DNA of 64,000 nucleotides from Mimachlamys varia. Its lineage: Eukaryota > Mollusca > Bivalvia > Pectinida > Pectinidae. The notes beneath the pieces are model-generated. The model was given only the letters and a program-made list of their open reading frames with translations. It ran no database searches and was not told where the DNA came from. The stretch is taken from the NCBI GenBank assembly GCA_947623455.1, contig OX392529.1, forward strand, positions 58,485,186 to 58,549,185, in the 5' to 3' direction. A program made the position numbers and the translations under genes. Of the stretch, positions 45,192 to 58,199 are shown in pieces (the stretch's first letter is position 1; each line of letters begins with the position of its first letter).

Positions 45192-45647
45192 GTGCCCCAA
45201 CACAGAATTCTTCCGCCTACACCAAAGTCTCGTCCTCATCAAGGCTTATCAAAGGTTAGGAAACGCCTGTTGCCAGTCATACCTATAGACAAAAGTTCAA
45301 AGAATTCTTCGTGTTCAGACCATCAAACAAGCAACCATCTGAAAGCAGATATACCTTTTGGGATGGAAGTTTCGCCACAGCAAGTGACACGTACGCGTCG
45401 TACACGACAAATACCTTTGCGGTATCGCGATAATGATCATGTTGATCCAAGTGACGTCTTACCAAGTGAATACAATTCGTGTCTTGTTCGTCGTGTCCTT
45501 GCAAGGAAATGTACCAATACAGGTGACAAGTACTTAGTTCATTTTAAAGGTGACGCTGCACGGAATGCCAGGTGGATGCCTCTACATGACTTAGATGCAA
45601 AAACCCGAAAGAAACTTATTGTTAACCCACCACCTTTAGTGTTGTAA
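45192..45647 (+). pseudogene. Chromo-like C-terminal fragment of a Gypsy-type pol
   Basis: A 151-codon open frame on the plus strand. The first half is basic, Pro/Ser-rich and without structure. The second half has RTRRTRQIPLRYRDNDHV, then VRRVLARKCTNTGDKYLVHF and KGDAARNARWMPLHDLD, which resembles the chromo-like domain (Y-L-V-x-F/W-K-G...W-x-P) at the end of some Ty3/Gypsy integrases. It may serve in target choice. The true start is unknown: the frame begins right after the D-repeat junction (CCAACACAG looks like an acceptor). The best reading is the 3' end of a second retroelement, opposite in direction to the first. A host chromo-like exon is possible. Confidence 0.5.
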
Positions 45648-46664
45648 CATAACATTCTATGTGATATACTTACTTTGTTTTTCCATTCCTGCGTTAATGT
45701 TTCAAGTAATTGAACACTTTATATTTGCATTTCATATGTTGTGACTTGGTTTTTGGTTTTCTTCAATCTTTGAATGACAATAGTTCTTTGCCATTCATCC
45801 CATGGATCATATCTATGTGATGGTTAAGAAATGGATGACATATCGTATAGAATGTTTTGTTTTTTTTCTTCATCGGTTCTAAACTGCCATATGTATGTAA
45901 TTGATTTGTTCCATTGCAAATGTTTATTCATGCAGACAATGCTTTACTCATCTTATTCACTATTGATGTACTCTTATGTGACATTTTGATTTTAAAATCA
46001 TAATTTGGTTGTTTTGAAATAATGCAGATAGCATTTCATTCGCTTTATTGCATACGGTATCTAAGCATGATCAATAGAAATGAGTTGATCGGATAGTTGT
46101 AACTTAGATCTCTGCTTTATTATCGTCATGGCATATACTCGTAATATGTTGAACACTGTAATCCAATTGTTATCCGGATACGTTGGCATTTCGATCAAGT
46201 TTAGCCTTTGACCAAAAGTATGTTTTACATGTTTCGTCATTACCACATGTTTCTGTTTATGACGTCATCAGCTGATATAATTCAATGTGTCATACAATCC
46301 GATACATGATGTAGATTGTAATGAAAGTTTTGTTCCCTTGTTCGTTGGATATGGATTAAGTCTGGGAAGAGATGTAATTCAATTGAATATATGTTCCATT
46401 TTCGCATTTTGTAAAGTTATCGTCTTTCATAGTTACCAGACCAGTTTGCACTCCGTGCAATTTTTGCAGTGGTGGGGATGTTATGTCTATGGTAATACTG
46501 GTCTGGGAACTATGGAAAGGGCGATAACTCTTAGTTACAGATTTGTGTAACTCTTTTGGATTTGGGGATAGAAATATAGATGAGTGGAGATTTTAGAAAA
46601 ACGACACACGTGTTTAGAGTTATATTTTACTTCACTTTTTAGAGATAATTGAGCTAATTCCCCG
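45648..46664. other. ~1 kb non-coding, probably 3' part of the same insertion
   Basis: Lies between the stop codon and the next D units. AT-rich, with TGACGTCA at 46,260-46,267 and a strong hairpin at 46,428-46,514. I could not identify LTR borders: no polypurine tract precedes the TGTAACATAACA that overlaps the stop codon. Confidence 0.4.
46428..46514. repeat. 18-bp inverted repeat with an inner hairpin
   Basis: CATAGTTACCAGACCAGT (46,428-46,445) pairs with ACTGGTCTGGGAACTATG (46,497-46,514) with one mismatch. Directly after the left arm, TTGCAC-TCC-GTGCAA (46,446-46,460) forms a perfect 6-bp stem. This is a MITE or a structured RNA segment. Confidence 0.75.
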
Positions 46665-47325
46665 GAACAACATAATACCTGTTCCCCTATTTGATCATGT
46701 AGTAGATGCTGTTCAGATAACGTAGCAGCAATAATAATGAATTTGTGTTGAAAATTTATTGAATAATGTCGATTTGAAACGAGTAGAGTTATAATTGTTT
46801 ATTGGCATGGTAGCCTTAACTTTGTATTTGCCGCATCGGCCGCCCGGACTTTAACCGTGGGAGGTATCCCTGTACCCTATTTAATCATGAAGTAGATGTT
46901 GTTCAGATAACATAGCAGAAAAATTATGAATTTGTGTCGAAAATTGATTGAATTATTCGATTTGAAACGGGTACATTTATAATTAGGTTTTTTGCTTACA
47001 GCCCGAAACGGTACTGTTACTTTGTATTTGCCGCCCCGACCACCAGGACTTTAAGCGATGTGGTATCCCTGTCACCTTATATCTAATCATGTAGTAGATG
47101 AAGTAGCAGCAAAAAGTATGAATTTGTGTCGAACATTGATTGAATTATGTCGATTTGAAAGAGTTATAATTGTTTATTTGGCACGGTAGCCGTTACTTTG
47201 TATTTGCCGCCCCGGCCGCCTGGGCTTTAACCGGGGGTGGTATCCCCTGTCCCCTAGCTAATCATATAGTATATGTTGTTCAGATAACGTAAATTGTCGA
47301 AAATTGATTGAAATTCTCAAAAGTG
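46665..47325 (-). repeat. Last D units, reverse orientation
   Basis: Three to four units (CTTTGTATTTGCCGC near 46,819, 47,020 and 47,197), the last ending at GTCGAAAATTGATTGAA. This marks the outer right border of the D family in the window. Confidence 0.8.
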
Positions 47326-48800
47326 TCTATAACACACAATGGGGACACTGTTTGAGTAATGAACGGACTGTAGGTCTACTCGTTGTGATATTTTATTTAA
47401 CTGCATGGGAAATGCCCTACTTTATCACTCCTCATTAGATATCATGCAATTAATGTTGTAGTTTATCAAAATCTACTCGCCTTCGAAAAAAACTGTATCG
47501 CAACAAACCGTTTATGGACAGCCATTGTATCCTTAAATTTGGAATGATTAAAATGATATGAAATTGTCACAAACATGCTGAAATATTTGTTACAGTAAGA
47601 AAAGGTGAACATCTTTTTACACCAAAACTTCATACAAACTTATGGTACACACACCAATTTATCATCGTACACATAATAAGCGGCCTGACTGAAAAGAAAA
47701 TCGGTTAATCCTCAAGTTATTTCTCTGCTGAGGTATATCAGAATAATAAAGGCGATGGAAACATGTGTTCATAAGAAACATGTGGTCGTTTTTTGCTATT
47801 GAAATTGAGAAATGTATGATTGTTTAAACAATAGACAATACTATTGGTAATACTTATGACGAATGCGTGTGGCATTTTATGCATTATGATGAAGACATTC
47901 TAAATATCGAATAGCTTATACAAACATTTTCGCGTGAGTTGATATCAGTAACAAGTGAAGTGAAAATGGAGGTCTTTCGTTGATATGTAAGTGTACATAC
48001 ATGAACTATGCGCTTTATTCATTATTCAAGTCTGATTTTGTTATCAACTTATTTTTGTTAATTGTTGATTAATCGATTGATATTCAAATTTTGTGAAAGG
48101 CCATTGAAAATATGCATGTTTATTGTCTTAAAAGCATTTGCTCTGATTTATTTATTGATAATCAGATTTATATTCCATTCATTTTCAATATATCTACTTT
48201 ATCCAGATCCTAACAAATTCAAATATATATTTTAGATAACAATACATTGAAACTATTATTTTGAAATTGTAACTTTAAACAAATAATTCATAAGTCAAGT
48301 CGCATCCCATAATTTTAAACATAAAACCTTATAGTATACTACTTAAGGGTATTTTTTATGCTTCTATGTGTACCATATATATTTCTATTTCTATTTTATT
48401 AAATGCATATGTTGTTACGGATATGCTCTCTGTGATATTTCTCTTCAACAATTTCTGTGGTAATAATAGCTCTTCAGAGATAATGTTCTATGTTTCATAT
48501 ATATATATGAGACGAAAAATAACGTCTCTTGTATCTTGTTTGTGATTTTAAATCAAATACAAATGACAAGACATCAACAAAAAATTAGGGTTTTTTATTA
48601 TTATTTTATTTTTATTTTTTTTCTGCTTTTATTTATTTTTTCCTTTTGAGGAGATATGCATTCCTATTATGTCAAAATACGAATTTCACTAAAGTAAAGG
48701 AGATCCTTAAAAACGAAACATTATTTCAATTCATTAGTTAAATAAATGAAAGGAAACGGGTGTGAGACAAAACGTCATCACGTCGTCCTAAAACAAGCAG
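47326..48800. other. AT-rich, no recognised gene
   Basis: No ORF of note, no clear repeats apart from short (AT)n and a small stem GAGACG...CGTCTC near 48,508-48,527. Confidence 0.5.
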
Positions 48801-51800
48801 CGAGGTGTACTATAAAATGTCCCTAAAGTAGGGGGCAAAGCAGAATGTCCCTAGAATGGGGGTACTGTAAAATGTCCCTAGTGTGGAGGTTCTGTATAAT
48901 GTTCCTAGTGTGGGGGTACTGTAAAATGTCCCTAGAGTAGGAGAATTGTAGAATGTCCCTAGTTTGTTAGTGTATTGTAACATGTCACTAGAGTGAGGGT
49001 ACTGTTTAATGTCCCTAGAGTTGGGGTATTGTAGAATGTCTTTAAATTGGAGATGCACTGTAGAATGTTTCTAGAGTGGAGGTGTGCTGCTAACTATCCC
49101 TAGAGTGGGGTACTGTAAAATGTACCTAGAGTGGGGTACTGTAGAATGTCCATAGAGTGGGGGGTACTGTAGAATGTCCATAGAGTTGAGGTACTGTAAA
49201 ATGTCCATAGAGTGGGGGTACTGGAAAATGTCCACAGAGTGGGGTACTGTAAAATGAACCTAGAATTGGTGTATTGTAAAATGTCCCAGAGTTGGGGTAC
49301 TACAGAATGTCCCTAGAGTGAAGGTACTGTAAAATGTCTCTAACGTTGGGGCACAGTTAAATGTTCTTAGAGTGGGGGGTACCGAAAAATGTCCCTAGAG
49401 AGGGAGGTACTGTAGAATGTCCCTAGAGTGGGGATCTTGTAGAATGTCAGTAGAATGGGGTACTGTAAAATGTCCCTAGAGTGGGGGGGGGGGGGGTACC
49501 GTAAAATGTCCCTAGAGTGGGGGGGGAGTACCGTTAAATGACCCTAGAGAGGGTGGTACTGTAGAATGTCCCTAGAGTGGGGTACTGTAAAATGTCCCTA
49601 GAGTTGAGGTACTGTAAAATGTCCCTAGAGTGGGGTACTGTAAAATGTCCCTAGAGTGGATGTATTGCTGCATGTCCCTAAAGTGGAGGTCCTGTAAAAT
49701 TTCCTTAGAATTGGGTACTACAGAATTTCCCTAGAGTGGAGATACTGTAGGAATTCCCTAGAGTGTGCGTACTGTTTAATGTCACTAGAGTGGTGGTACT
49801 GAAAATGTCTCTAGAATGGAGGTACTGTAAAATGTTCCTTCAGTAGAGTTACTGTGAAATGTCCGCAGACTGGGTGTACTGTAGAATGTCCTTACAGTGG
49901 AAGTGTAATGTAGAATGTCCCTGGAGTGATGGTACAGTTAAGGGCCTACAATGGTTAAACTGTAAAATATCCCTAGACTAAAATGGAGGTACTGTACAAT
50001 GTACCTGGAGTGGGGGTACTGTAAAATGTCACTAGAGTGGAGGTACTGTAGAATGTCCCTAGAGAGGGGGTACTGTAAAGTGTCCCTAGAGTGGAGGTAC
50101 TGTAAAATGTCACTAGAGTGGATGTACTGTAGAATGTCCCAAGAGTTTGGGTACTGCAGAATGCCCCTAGAGTGGAGGTACAGCAGAATGTCCCTTAAAA
50201 AAAGGGGGGGGAGGGGTTACTGTGAAATGTCACTAGTGTGGTGCTATTGTATAATGTCCCTAGAGTAAGGGTACTGTTTAATGTCCCTAAATTAGAGGTA
50301 CTATAGAATGTCCTTATGGAAGGGGTTCTGTTTAATGTTCCTAGAGTAGAGATACGGTAGAATATTCCTAGATTGGGGATATACTATAGAATGTTTCTAG
50401 AGTAGGGGTGAACTGTAGAATGTCCCTAGAGTGGAGTACTGTTAAATTTCCTAAAGTGGGGGTACTGAAAAATGTCCCTAGAGTGGAGGAACTGTAAAAC
50501 GTCTCTAGAGTGGGAGTGAACTGTAGAATATCCCTAGAATGAGGGTACTGTAGAATGTTCCTAGATTTGGGGTAATGTTTATTGTTCCTAGAGTGGAGGT
50601 GTTATGTTGAATGTATCTAGATTTGGGATGTAATGTAGAATGTCCCTAGAGTAAGGGTACTGTTTAATGTCCCTAAATTAGAGGTACTATAGAATGTCCT
50701 TATGGAAGGGGTTCTGTTTAATGTTCCTAGAGTAGAGATACGGTAGAATATTCCTAGATTGGGGATATACTATAGAATGTTTCTAGAGTAGGGGTGAACT
50801 GTAGAATGTCCCTAGAGTGGAGTACTGTTAAATTTCCTAAAGTGGGGGTACTGAAAAATGTCCCTAGAGTGGAGGAACTGTAAAACGTCTCTAGAGTGGG
50901 AGTGAACTTTAGAATATCCCTAGAATGAGGGTACTGTAGAATGTTCCTAGATTTGGGGTAATGTTTATTGTTCCTAGAGTGGAGGTGTTATGTTGAATGT
51001 ATCTAGATTTGGGATGTACTGTAAAATGTCCCTAAAGTGGATGTACCGTAGAACAACCCGAGAGTGGGAGTACTTTAGGATGTGCCTGGAGTAAGGTTAC
51101 TGAAAATGTCCATAGAGTGTGGTTACTGTAGAATGTCCTTAGACTATAGTGGTATAGAGGTATTGTAGAATGTGCTTGGAGAGGTTGTAATATAGAATGT
51201 CCCTAGAGTGGGGGTACTTTAGAATGTCCCTAGAGTGGATGTACTGTAGAATGTCCCAAGAGTTTGGGTACTGCAGAATGCCCCTAGAGTGGAGGTACAG
51301 CAGAATGTCCCTTAAAAAAAGGGAGGGAGGGGTTACTGTGAAATGTCACTAGTGTGGTGCTATTGTATAATGTCCCTAGAGTAAGGGTACTGTTTAATGT
51401 CCCTAAATTAGAGGTACTATAGAATGTCCTTATGGAAGGGGTTCTGTTTAATGTTCCTAGAGTAGAGATACGGTAGAATATTCCTAGATTGGGGATATAC
51501 TATAGAATGTTTCTAGAGTAGGGGTGAACTGTAGAATGTCCCTAGAGTGGAGTACTGTTAAATTTCCTAAAGTGGGGGCACTGAAAAATGTCCCTAGAGT
51601 GGAGGAACTGTAAAACGTCTCTAGAGTGGGAGTGAACTGTAGAATATCCCTAGAATGAGGGTACTGTAGAATGATCCTAGATTTGGGGTAATGTTTATTG
51701 TTCCTAGAGTGGAGGTGTTATGTTGAATGTATCTAGATTTGGGATGTAATGTAGAATGTCCCTAGAGTGGAGATGTACTGTAGAATAAGCCTTAGAATTG

Positions 51801-54800
51801 AGGTACTGTAAAATGTCCCTAAAGTGGATGTACCGTAGAACAACCCGAGAGTGGGAGTACTTTAGGATGTGCCTGGAGTAAGGTTACTGAAAATGTCCAT
51901 AGAGTGTGGTTACTGTAGAATGTCCTTAGACTATAGTGGTATAGAGGTATTGTAGAATGTGCTTGGAGTGGTTGTAATATAGAATGTCCCTAGAGTGGGG
52001 GTACTTTAGAATGTCCCTAGAGTGGAGGTACTGTAAAATGTCCTTAGAGTGGAGGTACTGTAAAATGTCCCTAGAGTGGATGTATTGTAGAATGTGCCTA
52101 GAGTGGGGGTACTGTAGAATGTCCCTAGAGTGGGGTATTGTAGAATGTGCCTAGAGTGGAGGTACTGTAAAATGTCCCTAGAGTGGATGTATTGTAGAAT
52201 GTGCCTAGAGTGGAGGTACTGTAAAATGTCCCTAGAGTGGATGTATTGTAGAATGTGCCTAGAGTGGGGGTATTGTAGAATTTCCCTAGAGTGGGGTATT
52301 GTAACATGGCCCTACAGTGAATGTATTGTAGAATGTTCCTTGAGTTGAAGGTACTGTAGAATGTCGCTATGGTAGATTACTGTAGAATGTCGCTAGAGTG
52401 GCGGTATTGTAGAATGTCGCTAGAGTGCATGTACTTTAGAATATCCCTAAAGTGAGTGTACTGTAAAATGTTCCTAGAGTAGAGGTACTTTAGAATGTTC
52501 CTAGAGCGGAGATACTGTATAATGTCCCTGGATTGGAAATATTGCGGAATGTCCTAAGAGTTAGGGTACTGAAATATATCCCAAGACTAGGGGTACTGTA
52601 GAATGTCCCTAGAGTGGTAGGTACTGTAGAAAAACCCAAGAGTATTGGATGCACTCCAGAATGTCCCTAGGGTGTGGGTACTGTAAAATGTACCTGTGTG
52701 GAGGTATTGTAGAATGTCCCTAAAGTGGGGGTGTACTGTAGAAGGTCCCTAGAGTGGGGATGTACTGTAGAAAGTCCCTAGGGTGGAGGTACATTTTGTA
52801 CTGTAGTACATTTTGTACTGTAGAATGTCCCTAGAGTGGAGGTACATTTTGTACTGTAGAATGTCCCTAGAGTAGGGAGTACTGTTTAATGTCCATAGAG
52901 AAGAGAAACGGTATAATGTCCCTAGATTGGGGATATACGGTAGAATGTTTCTAGAGTGTGGGCATACCGTAGAATGTCCCTAGAGTAGGGGTACTGTTTA
53001 ATGTCCCTATAGTGGAGTTACTGTAGATTGTCCCTAAAATAGAGGTACTATAGAATGTCCCTATAGTGGAGATACTGTAGAATGTTTCTAGAGTGGAGTT
53101 GAACTGTAGAATGTCCTTAGAGTAGGAGTACTGTTTAATGTCCCTAGAGTGGGGGGTACTGTAGAATGTCCCTAGAGTGGGAGTATTGTAAAATGTCCCT
53201 AGAATGAGGTACTGAAACATGGCCCTTTATGTACTTTAGAATATCCCTAAAGTGAGTGTACTGTAAAATGTTCCTAGAGTAGAGGTACTTTAGAATGTTC
53301 CTAGAGCGGAGATACTGTATAATGTCCCTGGATTGGAAATATTGCGGAATGTCCTAAGAGTTAGGGTACTGAAATATATCCCAAGACTAGGGGTACTGTA
53401 GAATGTCCCTAGAGTAGGGGTACTGTAAAATGTCCTTAGAATGGAGGTACATGTACCTTTAAATGTTCCTAGAGTTAAGAAACTGCATAATTACTCTAGA
53501 GTTTGGATTTTGTTCAATGTCCCTAGAGTGGATGAGTATTGTAGAATGTCCCTCGGGTATGAGTACTGCAAAATGTACCTATATTTGAGGTGTACTGTAA
53601 AATGTCCCTAGAGTGGAGGTACTGTAAAATGTCCCTAGAGTGGAGGTACTGTAAAATGTCCCTAGAATGGGAGGTACTGTAAAATGTCCCTAGAGTGGGG
53701 TACTGTAAAATGTCCCTAGAGTGGATGTAATGCTGCATGTCCCTAAAGTGGAGGTCCTGTAAAATTTCCTTAGAATTGGGTACTACAGAATTTCCCTAGA
53801 GTGGAGATACTGTAGGAATTCCCTAGAGTGTGCGTACTGTTTAATGTCTCTAGAGGTGCGTACTGTTTAATGTCTCTAGAGTGGTGGTACAGTTAAGGGC
53901 CTACAGTGGGTAAACTGTAAAATATCCCTAGACTAAAAGGGAGGTACTGTACAATGTACCTGGAGTGGGGGTACTGTAAAATGTCACTAGAGTGGAGGTA
54001 CTGTAGAATGTCCCTAGAGTTTGGGTACTGCAGAATGTCCCTAGAGTGGAGGTACAGCAGAATGTCCCTAAAAAAGGGGGGGGGGGTTACTGTGAAATGT
54101 CCCTAGTGTGTTGCTATTGTAGAATGTCCCTAGAGTAGGGGTACTGTTTAATGTCCCTAAATTAGAGGTACTATAGAATGTCCCTATGGAAGGGGTACTG
54201 TTTAATGTTCCTAGAGTAGAGATACGGTAGAATGTCCCTAGATTGGGGATATACTATAGAATGTTTCTAGAGTAGGGGTGAACTGTAGAATGTCCCTAGA
54301 GTGGAGTACTGTTAAATTTCCTTAAGTGGGGGTACTGCAAAATGTCCCTAGAGTGGAGGAACTGTAAAACGTCTCTTGAGTGGGAGTGAACTGTAGAATG
54401 TTCCTAGAATGAGGGTACTGTAGAATGTCCCTAGAATGAGGGTACTGCAGAATGTTCCTAGATTTGAGGTAATGTTTATTGTTCCTAGAGTGGATGTGTT
54501 ATGTTGAATGTATCTAGATTTGGAATGTACTGTAGAATGTCCCTAGAGTGGAGATGTACTGTAGAATAAGCCTTAGAGTAGAGGTACTGTAGAATGTACC
54601 TGTGTGGAGGTATTGTAGAATGTCCCTAAAGTGGGGGTGTACTGTAGAAGGTCCCTAGAGTGGGGATGTACTGTAGAAAGTCCCTAGGGTGGGGATGTAC
54701 TGTAGAATGTACCTGTGTGGAGGTATTGTAGAAGGTCCCTAGAGTGGGGATGTACTGTAGAAAGTCCCTAGAGTGGGGATGTACTGTAGACTGTCTCTAG

Positions 54801-54947
54801 AGTGGAAATACATTTTGTACTGTAGTACATTTTGTACTGTAGTACATTTTGTACTGTAGAATGTCCCTAAAGAGGAGGTACTGTAGAATGTCCTTAGAGT
54901 AGGGGAACGGTTCATGTCCCTAGAGTGCGAATATGGTAAAATGTCCC

Positions 54948-54992
54948 TTCTACAGTACTTCCACTCTTGGGATATTCAGCAGTACTGTAGAA
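54948..54992. repeat. Single inverted minisatellite unit
   Basis: TTCTACAGTACT (54,948-54,959) faces AGTACTGTAGAA (54,981-54,992). The unit between them reads CACTCTTGGGATATT, the reverse complement of the array. It makes a 12-bp hairpin. Confidence 0.8.
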
Positions 54993-57900
54993 TGTCCCTA
55001 GAGTGGGGTACTCTTTAATGCCCCTAGCATTGGGCTAAAGTAAAATGTCCCTAGAGTGGAGGTACTGTAAAATGTCCCTAGAGTGGGGGATGCTGTAGAA
55101 TGTCCCTAGCGTAGGGTTAGTACAGAATGTTCCTAATGTTTTGGTACTTAAAAATGACAGTTTGGGGTACTATAAAATGTCCCTAAAGTGGGGGGAGGGG
55201 GTGGTACTGTAGAAAATCCCTAGAGTAGGAGTACTGTTTAATGTACCTATAGTGGGAGTATTGTAAAATGTCCCTAGAGTGGAGGCACTGTAAAATGTTC
55301 CTAGAGCGGAGGTTCATGTGCCGTTAAATGTTCCTAGAGTGGGGGTACTTTAGAATGTCCCTAGAGTGGAGGTACTGTAAAATGTCCCTAGAGTGGAGGT
55401 ACTGTAAAATGTCCCTAGAGTGGAGGTACTGTAAAATGTCCCTAGAGTGGAGGTACTGTAAAATGTCCCTAGAGTGGATGTATTGTAGAATGTGCCTAGA
55501 GTGAAGGTACTGTAGAATGTCGCTATGGTGGATTACTGTAAAATGTCGCTGGAGTGGCGGTATTGTAGAATGTCGCTAGAGTGGATGTACTTTAGAATAT
55601 CCCTAGAGTGAGTGTACTGTAAAATGTTCCTAGAGCGGAGGTTCATGTGCCGTTAAATGTTCTAAGATTTAGGAAACTACATAATTACTCGAATTAATAA
55701 TTACTAGAGTTAGGGTTTTGTAGAATGTGCCTAGAGTGGGATGTACTGTAGAATGTCCCTAGAGTAGGGGGTACTGTTTAATGTCCATAGAGAAGAGAAA
55801 CGGTAGAATGTCCCTAGATTGGGGATATACGGTAGAATGTTTCTAGAGTGTGGGCGTACCTACGTAGAATGTCCCTAGAGTAGGGGTACTGTTTAATGTC
55901 CCTATAGTGGAGATACTGTAGATTGTCCCTAAAATAGAGGTACTATAGAATGTCCATATAGGGGAGATACTGTAGAATGTTTCTAGAGTGGAGTTGAACT
56001 GTAGAATGTCCCTAGAGTAGAGTACTGTTAAATGTTCTTAAAGGGGGGTACTGAAAAATGTCCTTAGAGTGGAGTAACTGTAAAACGTCTCTAGAGTGGG
56101 AGTGAACTGTAGAATGTCCCTAGAATGAGGGTACTGTTTAATGTCCCTATAGTGGGAGTATTGTAAAATGTCCCTAGAGTAGAGGCATTGTAAAATGTTC
56201 CTAGAGCGGATGTTCATGTACCGTTAAATGTTCCTAGAGTGGGGTTACTTTAGAATGTCCCTAGAGTGGAGGTACTGTAAAATGTCCCTAGAGTGGAGGT
56301 ACTGTAAAATGTCCCTAGAGTGGAGGTACTGTAAAATGTCCCTAGAGTGGGGGATGCTGTAGAATGTCCCTAGCGTCGGGTTAGTACAGAATGTTCCTAA
56401 TGTTTTGGTACTTAAAAATGACAGTTTGGGGGCACTATAAAATGTCCCTAAAGTGGGGGGAGGGGGTGGTACTGTTAAATGTCCCTAGAGTAGGGGAACT
56501 GTAGAATAATCCTACATTAGAGGTACTGTAGAATATCCCTAGAGTGGTAGGGTACTGTAGAAAAACCCAAGAGTGTTGGATTTACTCCAGAATGTCCCTA
56601 GGGTGTGGGTACTGTAGAATGTACCTATGTACTGTATTGTAGAATGTACCTGTGTACTGTATTATAGAATGTTCCTAGAGTGGGGATGTACTGTAGAATG
56701 TCCCTAGAGTGGGGTTACTGTAGAATGTACCTGTGTGGAGGTATTGTAGAATGTTCCTAGAGTGGGGATGTACTGTAGAAAGTCCCTAGGGTGCCGATGT
56801 ACTGTAGAATGTCGCTAGAGTGGCGGTATTGTAGAATGTCGCTAGAGTGGATGTACTTTAGAATATCCCTAGAGTGAGTGTACTGTAAAATGTTCCTAGA
56901 GTAGAGGTACTTTAGAATGTTCCTAGAGCGGGGATACTGTATAATGTCCCTGGATTGGAAATATTGCGGAATGTCCTAAGAGTTAGTGTACTGAAATATA
57001 TCCCAAGACTAGGGGTACTGTAGAATGTCCCTAGAGTGGTAGGTACTGTAGAAAAACCCAAGAGTGTTGGATGCACTCCAGAATGTTCCTAGGGTGTGGG
57101 TACTGTAAAATGTACCTGTGTGGAGGTATTGTAGAATGTCCCTAAAGTGCGGGTGTACTGTAGAAAGTCCCTAGGGTAGGGATGTACTGTAGAATGTCCC
57201 TAGAGTGGAGGTACATTTTGTACTGTAGTACATTTTGTACTGTAGAATGTCCCTGGAGTGGAGGTACATTTTGTACTGTAGAATGTCCCTAGGGTGTGAG
57301 TACTGTCAAATGTACCTAGAGCGAGGTGTACTGTAAAATGTCCATGTGTGGAGGCATTGTAGAAAATTCCTAAAGAAGAGGTACTGTTTAATGTCCCTAT
57401 AGTGAAGCTACGGTAGAAATGTCCCTAGAGTGGAGGTACTGTAAAATGTTATTAGAGCGGAGGTTCATGTACCGTTAAATGTTCTTAGATTTAGGAAACT
57501 ACATAATTACTCTAGAGTTAGGGTTTTGTAGAATGTCCCTAGAGTAGGGGGTACTGTTTAAAGTCCATAGAGTAGAGAAACGGTAGAATGTCCCTAGATT
57601 GGGGATATACGGTAGAATGGTTCTAGAGTGAGGGCGTACTGTAGAATGTGCCGTTATGTGCCGTTAAATGTTCTAAGATTTAGGAAACTACATAATTACT
57701 CTAGAGTTAGGGTTTTGTAGAATGTCCCTAGAGTGGGATGTACTGTAGAATGTCCCTAGAGTAGGGGGTACTGTTTAATGTCCATAGAGTAGAAAAACGG
57801 TAGAATGTCCCTAGATTGGGGATATACGGTAGAATGTTTCTAGAGTGTGGGCGTACTGTAGAATGTCCCTAGAGTAGGGGTACTGTTTAATGTCCCTAAA

Positions 57901-58199
57901 GTGGAGATACTGTAGATTGTCCCTAAATTAGAGGTACTATAGAATGTCCCTATAGGGGAAATACTGTAGAATGTTTCTAGAGTGGGGTTGAACTGTAGAA
58001 TGTCCCTAGAGTAGAGTACTGTTAAATGTTCTTAAAGGGGGGGGGGTACTGAAAAATGTCCTTAGAGTGGAGTAACTGTAAAACGTCTCTAGAGTGGGAG
58101 TGAACTGTAGAATGTCCCTAGAGTGGAGTACTGTTAAATGTTCCTAAAGGGGGGTACTGAAAAATGTCCTTAGAGTGGAGGTAAAGTAAAATGTCCCTA

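Larger units (their letters stand above)
26517..47325. mobile_element. Putative 21-kb foldback structure with D-repeat arms
   Basis: D units are forward at 26,517-28,931 and 35,883-36,012, and reversed at 40,621-42,254, 44,940-45,180 and 46,665-47,325. An AT-rich core (36,012-40,620) lies between. If the X copy, the Gypsy element, the 45.2-46.7 kb segment and the small tails are set aside, two arms of roughly 2.5 kb face each other. This resembles the 2,897-6,215 element in design. A single inversion within a tandem array would give the same picture. Confidence 0.4.

Noticed and set aside
45643..46675. Complete LTR after the plus-strand pol fragment
   Set aside because: A TG start overlaps the stop codon, but there is no polypurine tract, no second copy and no clear CA end with a 5-bp duplication.
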